DNA from: Dehalococcoidales bacterium
GTDB taxonomy: Bacteria > Chloroflexota > Dehalococcoidia > Dehalococcoidales > UBA2162
Assembly (NCBI GenBank): GCA_020343555.1
Contig: CP070800.1
Span: forward strand, 18,587 to 26,856
Length of the DNA stretch: 8,270 nucleotides
Direction: 5' to 3'
The notes beneath the pieces were generated by a model. It was not told the DNA's origin and ran no database searches. It saw nothing but the letters and a program-made list of their open reading frames with translations. This document shows, piece after piece, positions 1-7,326 of this stretch. The stretch's first letter is position 1, and every line of letters begins with the position of its first letter. Made by a program: the position numbers and the translations under genes.

Positions 1-2516
1 ACCTTGCTTTTATAGAATCATTACGTTCATACGTCCTTGATCGTGAACCTGAAGACCTGAAGAAGGAACTCGGTTCCGGCGCTACCGACGTGGCAAGGAT
101 AATATCTGAGATAAGAGAAATACTTCATGTAGAACCAAGAGAAGCCCAGAATCCGGAAGAGGATCGTTACAGACTCCTGCAATCCGTTACGAGTTTTCTA
201 ACAAACGCAGCCGCAGTTAAACCCATGCTTGTCATACTTGAAGACCTTCATGACGCTGACAAAGGAACACTTGAAATGCTTTCGTACATCTCCCGTAATC
301 TTGGCGGTACACGTCTTTTGATTGTCGGGACGTACCGCGATGTCGAAGTAGACAGGAATCATCCCCTGTCAGCTGCTTTAGCCGAGTTAAGACGTGTTTC
401 TTCGTTCGGGCGAGTTCTGCTGCGGGGTTTGACTGTGGACGAAGTCAGGCGGATGCTTACAGGCATTACTCACGAAGAAATACCTGTGGGTCTTGCTGAA
501 GCGGTACACCGCCAAACCGAGGGCAATCCTCTCTTCGTCCAGGAAGTGGTACGCTACCTCACCGAAGAGAAACTGCTTGTTCACGCCGGCGGTAAACTGG
601 TAACGTCTGATACAACCTCCATCCAGATGAATATACCCGAAGGACTGAGAGATGTCATCGGTAAAAGGCTGTCAAATCTGAGTGATGAGTGTAACAGGTT
701 ATTATCGATTGCTGCCGTTATTGGGCGCGAATTCAGGCTGGACATCCTGCAGAAGGTATCAGATATACCTGAAGACGATTTACTGAACGTGATTGAAGAA
801 GCCAAGAATGTGGCAATCATCGAAGAGCGTTCTACCGTCGCTTCAGCAGTTACTTATAGATTCGCTCATGCTTTTTTCCGGACAACCCTTTATGAAGAAA
901 ACATCGCACCTCGACGAATCCGCCTGCACCAGCAAGTAGCTCGTGCCCTGGAAGAGGTGTTTGCCAGTCGACTCCAGGAACATGCTTCCGAACTGGCAGA
1001 GCATTTCTCCTACTCTACTGAACCGGCTGACTTGACAAAAGCAGTCAGTTACGGAGAGATGGCAGCACAGAGAGCGACCAACGTATACGAATTTGGAGAA
1101 GCCGTACGGCTTCTCCAGCAGGCTTTGAAAGTACAAGAGGTTCTCAATCCCGATGATATAGCTAAACGATGTGATCTGTTTATAGCTCTCGCGGTAGCTT
1201 ATTGGAAAGCCGGGGATCCCCAGCACGCTCTTGATGTGGAATGCATAGAAGCTTACTCTCTTGCCAAGGAACTCGATGATGCTGACAGGATTGCCCGATC
1301 GTGTATCGTTACCATGTGGGCGATTTTTACCTCCGGTTCGGCAGCGGCGTTAGGTAGCCGGGAAGGATTACGATGGGCAGAAGAAGCCGATAAGTACGCC
1401 CGGGATAGCACTGTAGAACGTGCTTGGTCAGATTATTTCCTAGGTACAATTAAAGGTCTTCGAGGTTCTGACGCTGAGGGCTACTCACTTGTGATGAAGG
1501 CTCGTGACCAGGCTGTTAAGATAAATGACCGAGAACTCCTGAGCAATATCTATATGATACTATTCAATTCTTTTATAATGCCCTGGTCTGCCGAAGAGAT
1601 ACTGCCGATTGCAGAAGAGGTTGCAGCTACTTCTATGGGATATTCGGCAACGACGCGTTATACTTCAGGAGTGTTCTGGACATTCGGAAAACGCCGGGAA
1701 GCCGAAGAACTGGAAAAAACCTACAAGGAAATGGCTTCACGATCCAGACAGGTTCACGAGATAGTGCAGTCTATGGGAATCGACCAGAGCAGGGCACACT
1801 TCGATGGCAATCTTGAAGAAGCGGTAGATATTATGTTCAGGATAGTTGATTATGGAAATGAGATTAACCTTCCCGATATCACCTCTCATACCATCGTCTT
1901 TAACGGGCTGAGAACGCTACTCTATGTTGACAGGACGAAATATGACCCGGAGAGTAGACTGATGAGTATAATAACCGCCGAAATGAACAAACCTATACAC
2001 CGACGAATCCCACTTCTCCAGGCTCATCTCGGCGAGGTGGTTATGGTAAATGATACACTGGAATGGATGCTTAACCGGCGACCTAATATCACCTCAAAAG
2101 AAGATATGGGCCCTGCGTATCTGGACTTGATTTACCTCGAGTCGGCGATACTGGTGAAACACCAGAAAGTCGTAGAGTTACTGCTGGAACGTTTTGCCGA
2201 TAATACTGTTCATCTTCGCACAATGTTTATTACCAGCGCCTATCTTCTACTCGGAGCGGCGGCAGCATTTCTCGAAAGGTATGACGAAGCTCGAACTCAT
2301 TACAATAATGCGATAAAAAGTTGTAGTGAAATGAGATTCCGACCTGATCTTGCTCTATCACATCTGTATCTTGCCGAACTGCTACTCGACCTCTACCCGG
2401 ACGAAAAAGCTGAAGCGACCGAACACCTCGATTTTGCTATCAATGAATTCCGTGAGATGAAGATGCAGCCGTCACTGGAGAGGGCTTTAAGACGGAAGGA
2501 TATATTAAAGGCGTAA
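1..2516 (+). CDS. STAND/AAA-16 family ATPase with C-terminal TPR-like repeats, 5'-truncated by the window edge
   Basis: The frame is open from the first complete codon (position 3), so the GTG at 90 is not the real start. Residues encoded before it (for example LRSYVLDREPEDLKKELGSG, 21-80) match the linker that follows the P-loop in AAA-16 signalling ATPases. Walker A therefore lies upstream, outside the window. Visible ATPase motifs are Walker B LVILEDLHDAD (about 228-260), the sensor-like strand VGTYRDVE (about 324-347) and EGNPLFVQEVVRYL (about 519-560). A winged-helix-like segment follows, then about 500 residues of helical TPR-like repeats. The last repeats (A-H-Y-N-N-A-I and A-F/L-N-E-F pattern, about 2280-2500) resemble the tail of ATPases that are fused to class III nucleotide cyclases or LuxR/BTAD regulators. 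No LuxR-type HTH is present at the C-terminus. Family knowledge suggests an ATP-dependent, oligomerising signal-transduction or transcriptional regulator in the cytoplasm. The ligand and the N-terminal effector domain cannot be told from here. Confidence 0.9.
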   Translation, partial: LAFIESLRSYVLDREPEDLKKELGSGATDVARIISEIREILHVEPREAQNPEEDRYRLLQSVTSFLTNAAAVKPMLVILEDLHDADKGTLEMLSYISRNLGGTRLLIVGTYRDVEVDRNHPLSAALAELRRVSSFGRVLLRGLTVDEVRRMLTGITHEEIPVGLAEAVHRQTEGNPLFVQEVVRYLTEEKLLVHAGGKLVTSDTTSIQMNIPEGLRDVIGKRLSNLSDECNRLLSIAAVIGREFRLDILQKVSDIPEDDLLNVIEEAKNVAIIEERSTVASAVTYRFAHAFFRTTLYEENIAPRRIRLHQQVARALEEVFASRLQEHASELAEHFSYSTEPADLTKAVSYGEMAAQRATNVYEFGEAVRLLQQALKVQEVLNPDDIAKRCDLFIALAVAYWKAGDPQHALDVECIEAYSLAKELDDADRIARSCIVTMWAIFTSGSAAALGSREGLRWAEEADKYARDSTVERAWSDYFLGTIKGLRGSDAEGYSLVMKARDQAVKINDRELLSNIYMILFNSFIMPWSAEEILPIAEEVAATSMGYSATTRYTSGVFWTFGKRREAEELEKTYKEMASRSRQVHEIVQSMGIDQSRAHFDGNLEEAVDIMFRIVDYGNEINLPDITSHTIVFNGLRTLLYVDRTKYDPESRLMSIITAEMNKPIHRRIPLLQAHLGEVVMVNDTLEWMLNRRPNITSKEDMGPAYLDLIYLESAILVKHQKVVELLLERFADNTVHLRTMFITSAYLLLGAAAAFLERYDEARTHYNNAIKSCSEMRFRPDLALSHLYLAELLLDLYPDEKAEATEHLDFAINEFREMKMQPSLERALRRKDILKA

Positions 2517-2547
2517 GTCATCCTTTAGACAGGACACCACAAACCGT

Positions 2548-3054
2548 ATGCGAATAGGACTGATATCGGACACGCACATTCCCCAGGCAGCTTCGAAGCT
2601 GCCTGATGAAGTATTCAAGGCATTTGCTTCCGCTGACCTTATCCTGCACGCCGGCGATATATATGAGACATCGGTTCTCGATTCTCTTGAGAAGATCGCT
2701 CCCGTTTTAGCTGCCCGGGGAGATGACGATTACGCGAATACTGCCCGCGACAAGAGAGTGAAATACAGGCAGATCCTCCAACTCGAGGGAAAGACCGTCT
2801 GGCTTATCCACGAGAACCCGTTCAACTCGATCGCCACCGCATCATTGCCTACCTGGTGGGGAGGTGGATCCAAGCCGGATGTGGTCGTCTTCGGCCACGA
2901 CCACCGGACCTGCACTGAAACCAGGGAGGGCATACTGATGATCAATCCCGGAAGTCCGACATTCCTCAACTACAAAAAGGGCCTGGGGACGCTGGGTATC
3001 CTTGAAATTACACCGGATAATATCGATTATAAAATGATTGCCCTAACAGGCTAA
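2548..3054 (+). CDS. YfcE/MJ0936-type metallophosphoesterase
   Basis: A 168-residue single-domain calcineurin-like phosphoesterase, the usual length for the YfcE/MJ0936 group, which hydrolyses phosphodiesters with two metal ions such as Mn. The metal-site motifs appear in order: SDTH (D8, H10), LHAGD (D37), RGDDD (57-61), LIHEN (H88), GHDH (H117, H119) and the INPGS turn (132-136). The third motif is normally GN-x-D, with Asn as a metal ligand; here Asp59 takes that place. No signal peptide or membrane segment is visible, so it should be cytoplasmic. It starts 31 bp after the ATPase stop on the same strand, so cotranscription is likely. The ribosome site is weak: AGGA at 2531-2534, 13 nt before ATG. 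The stop codon lies just inside the homology of the first palindromic repeat copy. The physiological substrate is unknown. Confidence 0.9.
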   Translation: MRIGLISDTHIPQAASKLPDEVFKAFASADLILHAGDIYETSVLDSLEKIAPVLAARGDDDYANTARDKRVKYRQILQLEGKTVWLIHENPFNSIATASLPTWWGGGSKPDVVVFGHDHRTCTETREGILMINPGSPTFLNYKKGLGTLGILEITPDNIDYKMIALTG

Positions 3055-3060
3055 TAATCG

Positions 3061-3216
3061 GAGAAACCTCTGAATAAATCACTGAATATCGATCAGTACA
3101 TTCCTCTCCCTTGACGGGAGAGGTTAGGTGAGGGTGAAAAGTAACGATTTGAACACAGCCCCCTCACCCTGACCCTCTCCCGCGATGGGGAGAAGGAACT
3201 TTTTCTGAGGTTCCTT
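3061..3216. repeat. MITE-like palindromic repeat, copy 1
   Basis: First of two direct copies; the other is at 4448-4604. My hand alignment of the 127-bp core (3091-3217 against 4479-4605) is ungapped with 17 mismatches, about 87% identity. Weaker similarity extends outward to 3051 and about 3233. The ends are imperfect terminal inverted repeats: GAGAAACCTCTGA (3061-3073) and TCTGAGGTTCCTT (3204-3216) match at 10 of 13 positions. Inside, the left arm CTCTCCCttgacGGGAGAGG-TTAGGTGAGGG pairs imperfectly with the right arm CCCTCACCctgaCCCTCTCCC around a loop of about 25 nt. Each arm is also a hairpin. It holds no ORF. It lies between convergent genes, so it could also stop transcription from either side. 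Similar CCTCACCC/CTCTCCC palindromes are common dispersed repeats in bacteria; a non-autonomous mobile element is my inference. Confidence 0.8.
3174..3204 (+). terminator. Possible intrinsic terminator within repeat copy 1
   Basis: The stem TCTCCC (3176-3181) pairs with GGGAGA (3188-3193) around a 6-nt loop. A run of five T residues follows at 3200-3204, but six nucleotides (AGGAAC) separate stem and T run, which is looser than a classical terminator. It could end the ATPase/phosphoesterase transcript about 120-150 nt past the stop codon. A second hairpin, AAGGAAC (3193-3199) with GTTCCTT (3210-3216), overlaps it, so the two folds would compete. Confidence 0.35.
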
Positions 3217-3265
3217 ATATTTTCAAACTTCTCTTAACAACATAAAGAAGAGCAATATGCCGGAC

Positions 3266-4327
3266 CTAAACCGGCGTCCAGTCGATCTCCTCAGTAACCC
3301 GTTCGCAGTAACCGGCTATCAGCTTGGAGGCGTTTTCGATGTCGTCCAGGTCCATGATCTCGTTCGGCGTATGCATATAGCGCAGCGGTACCGAGATAAG
3401 TCCCGTCGCAACACCGGCACGGTTAAGCTGCATGACGTTTGCATCGGTACCGGTACCTCCCGGTGCTGCTACGACCTGGTACGGGATTTCAAGCTCATTC
3501 GCTGTCGCAACCATCATATCGTATACAATCGGATTGATATTTGGTCCACGGGTAATCTTCGGGCCCCGTCCCAGCTTGATGTCACCCACTTTTTTCTTGT
3601 CACCGGTCGGATAATCGGTTGCATGACCGACATCCGTGGCTATCCCGATTTGAGGATCGATACCATAGGCACTGGTACGTCCGCCTCGGAGACCCAGCTC
3701 TTCCTGTACCGTGGAAACACCGACCACCGCAGCCTTAATAGATTTCCCGGCAAGTAACCTCAACGCTTCAGCCACGACGAAAACCCCCATCTTGTCATCA
3801 AAGCTTCGCGCAACGCACAGGTTCCCCCGCAGTCGCTGCAGCTCATGGGCATAGGTTACGCAGTCGCCGATAGCCACCACCGACTCGGCATCTTCCCTGT
3901 CCTTCGCGCCGATATCTATCCAGAGATCATCAAGTTTCGGGGTCTTTTTCCTGTCGTCGGCATCGAGCAGGTGTATGGCGGTCCGTCCCAGTACGCCCGG
4001 TATCGGACCGCTGGCAGTGTGTACGGTAACACGCTGTCCTACGGTCACAACGGCATCATGACCACCGATAGATCCGAAGTAAAGCATGCCCTCTTCACTG
4101 ATATATCTCACCTGGAATCCTATCTCGTCGGCATGACCGGCAAGCATGATCCTGGGTGATCCGCCCGGATTAACGGTGGCAAATACATTCCCCATGACAT
4201 CGGTGTGTACATCCGACGAATAGACTGAAACCCGGTCGCGAAACACTTTTTGAACCGGTTGCTCGTAACCGGAAGGTCCGGGAGTATCGACAAGGTTCTT
4301 GAGAAAATCAAAGGAATCCTGCTGCAT
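3266..4327 (-). CDS. M42 family metallo-aminopeptidase (glutamyl aminopeptidase/FrvX-like)
   Basis: A 353-residue protein of normal length for peptidase family M42, the TET-type aminopeptidases that form cytosolic dodecamers and trim short peptides with two metal ions. All family motifs are visible: AGHADEIG (H65, D67 at the active site), ARSFDDK (bridging Asp in 175-179), VQEELGLRG (E209 general base, E210 ligand), TDVGHATDYP (D232), GGTGTDAN (290-297) and RYMHTPNE (H319). No signal peptide is present. The ATG start is supported by AGGAG at 4333-4337, 5 nt upstream, and by the typical N-terminus FDFLKNLVDTPGPSGYE. It is transcribed alone from a sigma70-like promoter at 4366-4394, against the direction of its neighbours, and is flanked on both sides by direct copies of the palindromic repeat. 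Cleavage specificity (Glu/Asp, Leu or Lys types) cannot be read from the sequence. Confidence 0.95.
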   Translation of the reverse strand: MQQDSFDFLKNLVDTPGPSGYEQPVQKVFRDRVSVYSSDVHTDVMGNVFATVNPGGSPRIMLAGHADEIGFQVRYISEEGMLYFGSIGGHDAVVTVGQRVTVHTASGPIPGVLGRTAIHLLDADDRKKTPKLDDLWIDIGAKDREDAESVVAIGDCVTYAHELQRLRGNLCVARSFDDKMGVFVVAEALRLLAGKSIKAAVVGVSTVQEELGLRGGRTSAYGIDPQIGIATDVGHATDYPTGDKKKVGDIKLGRGPKITRGPNINPIVYDMMVATANELEIPYQVVAAPGGTGTDANVMQLNRAGVATGLISVPLRYMHTPNEIMDLDDIENASKLIAGYCERVTEEIDWTPV

Positions 4328-4365
4328 GATATCTCCTCGCTTTGTATCAATTGAATATCCACACC

Positions 4366-4394
4366 ATACTACCCGTAATGAATGGATGCGTCAA
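4366..4394 (-). promoter_or_regulatory. Sigma70-like promoter of the M42 peptidase gene
   Basis: On the minus strand, TTGACG (plus 4389-4394; 5/6 to consensus) is followed by exactly 17 nt and then TAGTAT (plus 4366-4371; 4/6). The expected transcript start is near 4359, leaving a leader of about 32 nt that carries the AGGAG ribosome site. The 20-bp palindrome described separately starts at the -35 box. Confidence 0.6.
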
Positions 4395-4413
4395 GCATAT
4401 CTAAGAATATGCT
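4394..4413. promoter_or_regulatory. Inverted repeat abutting the M42 -35 box, possible operator
   Basis: AGCATAT (4394-4400) and ATATGCT (4407-4413) form a perfect 7-bp inverted repeat with a 6-nt spacer. The left half shares its first base with the -35 hexamer (4389-4394) of the M42 promoter. This is where an activator, or a repressor blocking -35 access, would bind. No matching regulator can be named. There is no T run, so it is not a terminator. Confidence 0.35.
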
Positions 4414-4447
4414 CGAGAACTTACATTGAAATCAAATACTAATAACC

Positions 4448-4604
4448 AGGAAACCTATGATTAGCATCACTTACTATTGATCGGGACATTACTCTCCCTT
4501 GATGGGAGAGGTTAGGTGAGGGTGAAAAGTAACGATTCGCGCGCAGTCCCCTCACCCTAATCCTCTCCCGCGAAGGGGAGAGGGAACTTTTTCAGATGTT
4601 TCCT
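4448..4604. repeat. MITE-like palindromic repeat, copy 2
   Basis: Second copy, in the same orientation as 3061-3216. Its terminal inverted repeats are better preserved than in copy 1: AGGAAACCTATGA (4448-4460) against TCAGATGTTTCCT (4592-4604) matches at 11 of 13 positions. The pairing can be extended outward with AACC (4444-4447) and AGGTT (4605-4609) if one bulge is allowed. The internal arms (4491-4523 and 4548-4583) again form a long imperfect stem with the loop carrying AGTAACGATT. This copy sits between divergent genes, close to both promoters: its right end touches the -35 region of tsaD. No clear target-site duplication is visible. Confidence 0.8.
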
Positions 4605-4621
4605 AGGTTCAAAACCGTCTA

Positions 4622-4638
4622 TGTTATAATTTGAATGT
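4622..4638 (+). promoter_or_regulatory. Extended -10 promoter of tsaD, predicting a leaderless mRNA
   Basis: TGtTATAAT (TG at 4622-4623, TATAAT at 4625-4630) is a perfect extended -10 element. Only 8 nt separate it from the tsaD ATG at 4639, so transcription should start at about 4637-4639. That leaves no room for a Shine-Dalgarno site, and none is seen. The -35 position for a 17-nt spacer (4602-4607) reads CCTAGG, a poor match lying in the repeat end, which fits dependence on the extended -10. Confidence 0.65.
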
Positions 4639-5622
4639 ATGAAAATCCTTGGAATAGAAACATCCTGCGACGAGACTGCCGCGGCAGTAGTTGAGGACGG
4701 GACGAGAATCCTGTCAAACGAGGTTTCCTCTCAGGTGGAAATCCACGCCCGTTACGGTGGTATTGTCCCTGAAGTAGCTTCTCGCCAGCATATCCTGGCG
4801 ATAATACCCGTAATCGAACAGGCGATGACCGAAGCGGGAACCGAGTGGCCTGATATCGACGGAATAGCGGTAACAGCCGGACCCGGTCTTGCCGGTTCGC
4901 TGCTTGTCGGAGTAAACACAGCCAAGGCGATATCGATGTCGAAGAACATACCTCTTACCGGCGTGAATCATCTTGAAGGGCACATATACGCCAACTGGAT
5001 TTCTCAGAATGACACCACGCCCGAGTTTCCACTTCTAGCTCTGATCGTTTCAGGCGGACACAGCGACCTGGTGCTGATGAAAGATCATGGTAACTACGAA
5101 CTGATCGGACGCACGCGTGACGATGCTGCCGGGGAAGCATTCGATAAAGCCGCCCGGATACTAAACCTTGGATACCCGGGAGGACCGGCGATCCAGAAAG
5201 CCTCGGAATCGGGCACCCCCTCCATCGACCTCCCACGTTCCTGGATCAGGGGTACCAACGACTTCAGTTTCAGCGGGATCAAGACGGCACTGCTGCGCCT
5301 GGAAGAAAGCAACCTGATAGAAAACAAACTGGATGCGGCAGCCAGTTTCCAGGAAGCCGTAGCTGAGGTGCTGGTAACCAAGACGATCAATGCCGCCGAA
5401 GATAATGGAGTAAAACAGATAATTCTGGCAGGAGGTGTGGCTGCCAACAAGCCCCTGCGGGAACGGTTGATAAGAGAATCGATACTCCCCGTCCTTGTCC
5501 CCGAGATCAGGTTATGCACCGATAATGCTGCGATGATCGCCGCCTGCGGCTTTTTCCGATTCAAAGCCGGGAAGATAGACGGGCTGTCCCTGGATGTCAC
5601 ACCCGGCCTTAAATTTGCTTAA
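4639..5622 (+). CDS. tsaD: tRNA N6-adenosine threonylcarbamoyltransferase TsaD
   Basis: TsaD transfers the threonylcarbamoyl group from threonylcarbamoyl-AMP to N6 of A37 in tRNAs that read ANN codons. In bacteria it acts with TsaB and TsaE in the cytoplasm. The 327 residues cover the whole ASKHA-fold family length. Visible motifs: the start [30 protein letters not shown] (40-51), the metal-binding NHLEGHIYA (H111, H115), the nucleotide-site VSGGHSDL (137-144), FSFSGIKTA (209-217), AGGVAAN (264-270) and CTDNAAMIA (D295, third metal ligand). No key residue is missing. The ATG is fixed by the canonical N-terminus and by the -10 box 8 nt before it. tsaB and tsaE are not in the window. The 3' end overlaps the convergent DUF2851 gene by 111 bp. 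Confidence 0.98.
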   Translation: MKILGIETSCDETAAAVVEDGTRILSNEVSSQVEIHARYGGIVPEVASRQHILAIIPVIEQAMTEAGTEWPDIDGIAVTAGPGLAGSLLVGVNTAKAISMSKNIPLTGVNHLEGHIYANWISQNDTTPEFPLLALIVSGGHSDLVLMKDHGNYELIGRTRDDAAGEAFDKAARILNLGYPGGPAIQKASESGTPSIDLPRSWIRGTNDFSFSGIKTALLRLEESNLIENKLDAAASFQEAVAEVLVTKTINAAEDNGVKQIILAGGVAANKPLRERLIRESILPVLVPEIRLCTDNAAMIAACGFFRFKAGKIDGLSLDVTPGLKFA

Positions 5623-6933
5623 TTCACAATCATGGCACCTGCCCTGTGTGCACAGGTTTTTGTAAATATGTATCATGCCCTGCTGACGTATTGCTGTTTT
5701 CACAGCGCTTTTTTCAAAACCGAGTTGCCGGATCATATGCCTGAGTAATGAATTCATTTCCAGTCCGGGATAATTAGTGTACAGTGCCAGCGCTTTCTCC
5801 GATAACTCCGGTTCATTATTATATTCACCATAGGCAAAGGTAAATGGCAGCAATACATTCACGATAATTTCGGCGGCACGGTTTTTCCCCAGGTAAGACG
5901 TACGTCCTGCAGATACAACTAACTCTTTTTCCAGTTCGCGAGGTTTTGCACTGTCTGAAACCGAATCTATCAGATCCAGCATACTTTCCAGCAATCCTTT
6001 TCTCCGGTACTTCAGCAGAAGGTAACTCATGGCAGCCAATCTTCGAAAAGGAGAGTTACACGGCCTGATTCTGAACAACCGCCAACTTCTGGGGGACATG
6101 ACATCGTTCATGTCCATGTATTGAACAGAAACCATCATTTGTGCCACTAGTTCTCTGTCCAGTCCTGCAGAACACAGTCTTTCTATATTTTCTCCTGTTA
6201 AAAAACCGGCTGTTCCAAAGAGAAGACACTGCAGGTCAACAAAATAAGTTTCATCTGTAATTTTGTTTTCCTTTTTCATTTCCAGGAATCCCAGTGGGAT
6301 CCTCCTGGCAAGCTCCATAAATGCGCCTTTATTCCCGGAGTATCCCAGTGCTTCCATTATCCCGCGATAGAGGGATTCACCCGGACCGATACTGCTTATT
6401 TCAGAGTAAAACCGCTCTGATTTTTCAAAGAACCTGTTTTTCCCGGCGCTGTCCAGCTTTTGTTCGAGTAGTTTATTGCTTGCATACCCGGTGAAATTCA
6501 GGCAGCTTATACCGATACTGCTTTGCTCCTTCGAAAGCGTTCCTTTACCCATGGATAAAACACCGGAATTATCATCGATCACCACTGTTGGGATTTCATA
6601 TCCATTCTGAAGCACAGTTCCCGTTCTGGCATTGTGCTGCTTCACGACATGCAGAATAACCCGGTTATACACGGGATCAAGGTGATGTTGATGACCCCGC
6701 CAGTCACCGGACTTGAGATGAAACTCCACGTCGCCGGTTCGCAGTTCTCTATCGGTAATAATTACGGCATCCCTGAAATCTGCTCCCTGACCGTCGTTCG
6801 GTCTGCCCGGATAAACAATCCTTACTGTCATCCCGTTTTCAGCAATGAGTTTCTGCTCTGTTATTTCACGGCGCTGCCATATTTCTCTGAACTGTTTCTC
6901 GTTTATGTTACTATCCGTTATACTCGTAACCAT
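5512..6933 (-). CDS. DUF2851 family protein (function unknown, possibly nuclease-like)
   Basis: A 473-residue protein recognisable as DUF2851 by its N-terminal block: REIWQRR (16-22), [20 protein letters not shown] (37-56), [13 protein letters not shown] (66-78), and [17 protein letters not shown] (81-97). The middle is helical and less distinctive. Near the C-terminus are clustered cysteines C428, C433, C436 and C445, which could bind metal. The order GADF, then GDVExH after about 16 residues, recalls the D...(D/E)xK core of PD-(D/E)XK nucleases, but that is my inference and no activity is shown. The last 32 residues or so follow the motif CELSKF and are read antisense to the end of tsaD, so the natural stop may have been lost. 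No ribosome site precedes the ATG at 6933, and an in-frame TAG two codons upstream rules out a longer start. It lies downstream of the XRE gene on the same strand, with an XRE-type operator between them. Confidence 0.85.
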   Translation of the reverse strand: MVTSITDSNINEKQFREIWQRREITEQKLIAENGMTVRIVYPGRPNDGQGADFRDAVIITDRELRTGDVEFHLKSGDWRGHQHHLDPVYNRVILHVVKQHNARTGTVLQNGYEIPTVVIDDNSGVLSMGKGTLSKEQSSIGISCLNFTGYASNKLLEQKLDSAGKNRFFEKSERFYSEISSIGPGESLYRGIMEALGYSGNKGAFMELARRIPLGFLEMKKENKITDETYFVDLQCLLFGTAGFLTGENIERLCSAGLDRELVAQMMVSVQYMDMNDVMSPRSWRLFRIRPCNSPFRRLAAMSYLLLKYRRKGLLESMLDLIDSVSDSAKPRELEKELVVSAGRTSYLGKNRAAEIIVNVLLPFTFAYGEYNNEPELSEKALALYTNYPGLEMNSLLRHMIRQLGFEKSAVKTAIRQQGMIHIYKNLCTQGRCHDCELSKFKAGCDIQGQPVYLPGFESEKAAGGDHRSIIGA

Positions 6934-7010
6934 ACACTATAACCGTTACCCGGTACTCCAGCCATCGCGTCAAGGTCAGGATGGTCTTTTTCTACCTATC
7001 AGGTTCCTCC

Positions 7011-7038
7011 TACACGTTTCCGTGTATATAACATACAC
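7011..7038 (-). promoter_or_regulatory. Operator 1 of the XRE regulator with a possible extended -10 promoter for DUF2851
   Basis: TACACGTTTCCGTGTA (7011-7026) is a perfect palindrome with 6-bp arms and a 4-nt spacer. It matches the operator in the XRE promoter (7331-7346) at 15 of 16 positions. A second overlapping palindrome, GTGTAT (7022-7027) with ATACAC (7033-7038), adds a third half-site. On the minus strand TGtTATATA (7033-7025) resembles an extended -10 box with the operator across it and the likely start site (about 7018). The -35 is weak. A transcript from here would reach the DUF2851 ATG after about 85 nt. The minus strand also carries AGGAGG (7011-7006), but no start codon lies within ribosome range. 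Confidence 0.5.
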
Positions 7039-7077
7039 TCTTGCAGTAAATAAGCGTTCTGTAAATACATGGAATCG

Positions 7078-7320
7078 TTAAGGATTATTTTCAGGAAGGG
7101 TTGCGTTATACCTGAATCCGGACTGGTCAGCAACGATAGACAGGAGAGTAGATGATACTCCTCTTGGCCGGTACAACCCTAGTTCCCACTCACTAATGGT
7201 CTGCTGGCGTGTACCAAGCCTGTCAGCCATCTCCTGTTGTGTAAGGCCCATATGTTTTCTCAAAGCTCTTACATCGGCGCCATCCCATTTCTTTCGCCCG
7301 GCATCATACCCCTTCACCAT
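7078..7320 (-). CDS. XRE/Cro-type helix-turn-helix transcriptional regulator, 80 aa
   Basis: A small cytoplasmic DNA-binding protein. The N-terminal part KKWDGADVRALRKHMG (10-25) leads into the HTH LTQQEMADRLGTRQQTISEW (26-45) and then the RPRGVSSTLLSIVADQSGFRY helix region (51-71). The Q-Q-T-I-S-E-W recognition helix is typical of a common family of about 80 residues in Chloroflexota and Actinobacteria. An upstream in-frame GTG (7335) would add five residues, but it lies upstream of the -10 box and within the operator, so the ATG at 7320 is preferred. That ATG is 7 nt after the -10 hexamer, at the expected transcript start, and has no ribosome site: a leaderless gene. It is probably autoregulated through the palindrome in its promoter spacer. 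No toxin-like partner is adjacent. Confidence 0.88.
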   Translation of the reverse strand: MVKGYDAGRKKWDGADVRALRKHMGLTQQEMADRLGTRQQTISEWELGLYRPRGVSSTLLSIVADQSGFRYNATLPENNP

Positions 7321-7326
7321 ATCTGG

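Noticed and set aside
90..92. GTG as the start of the large ATPase
   Set aside because: The frame is open to the window edge, and the residues before it continue the family sequence; Walker A must lie upstream.
3101..3200. Repeat hairpins as a structured RNA or CRISPR unit
   Set aside because: Only two full copies, far apart, with long palindromic arms and terminal inverted repeats; there are no regular spacers and no cas genes.
3257..3757. 166-codon frame antisense to the M42 gene
   Set aside because: Shadow of a gene with all catalytic residues present; starts in the intergenic region without a ribosome site.
5094..5600. 168-codon frame antisense to tsaD
   Set aside because: Shadow of the strongly supported tsaD gene; its composition is serine/alanine/arginine-rich and it matches no family.
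7006..7011. AGGAGG on the minus strand as a ribosome site for a small gene
   Set aside because: No ATG, GTG or TTG lies 4-14 nt downstream; the first ATG is over 30 nt away and opens only a 15-codon frame.
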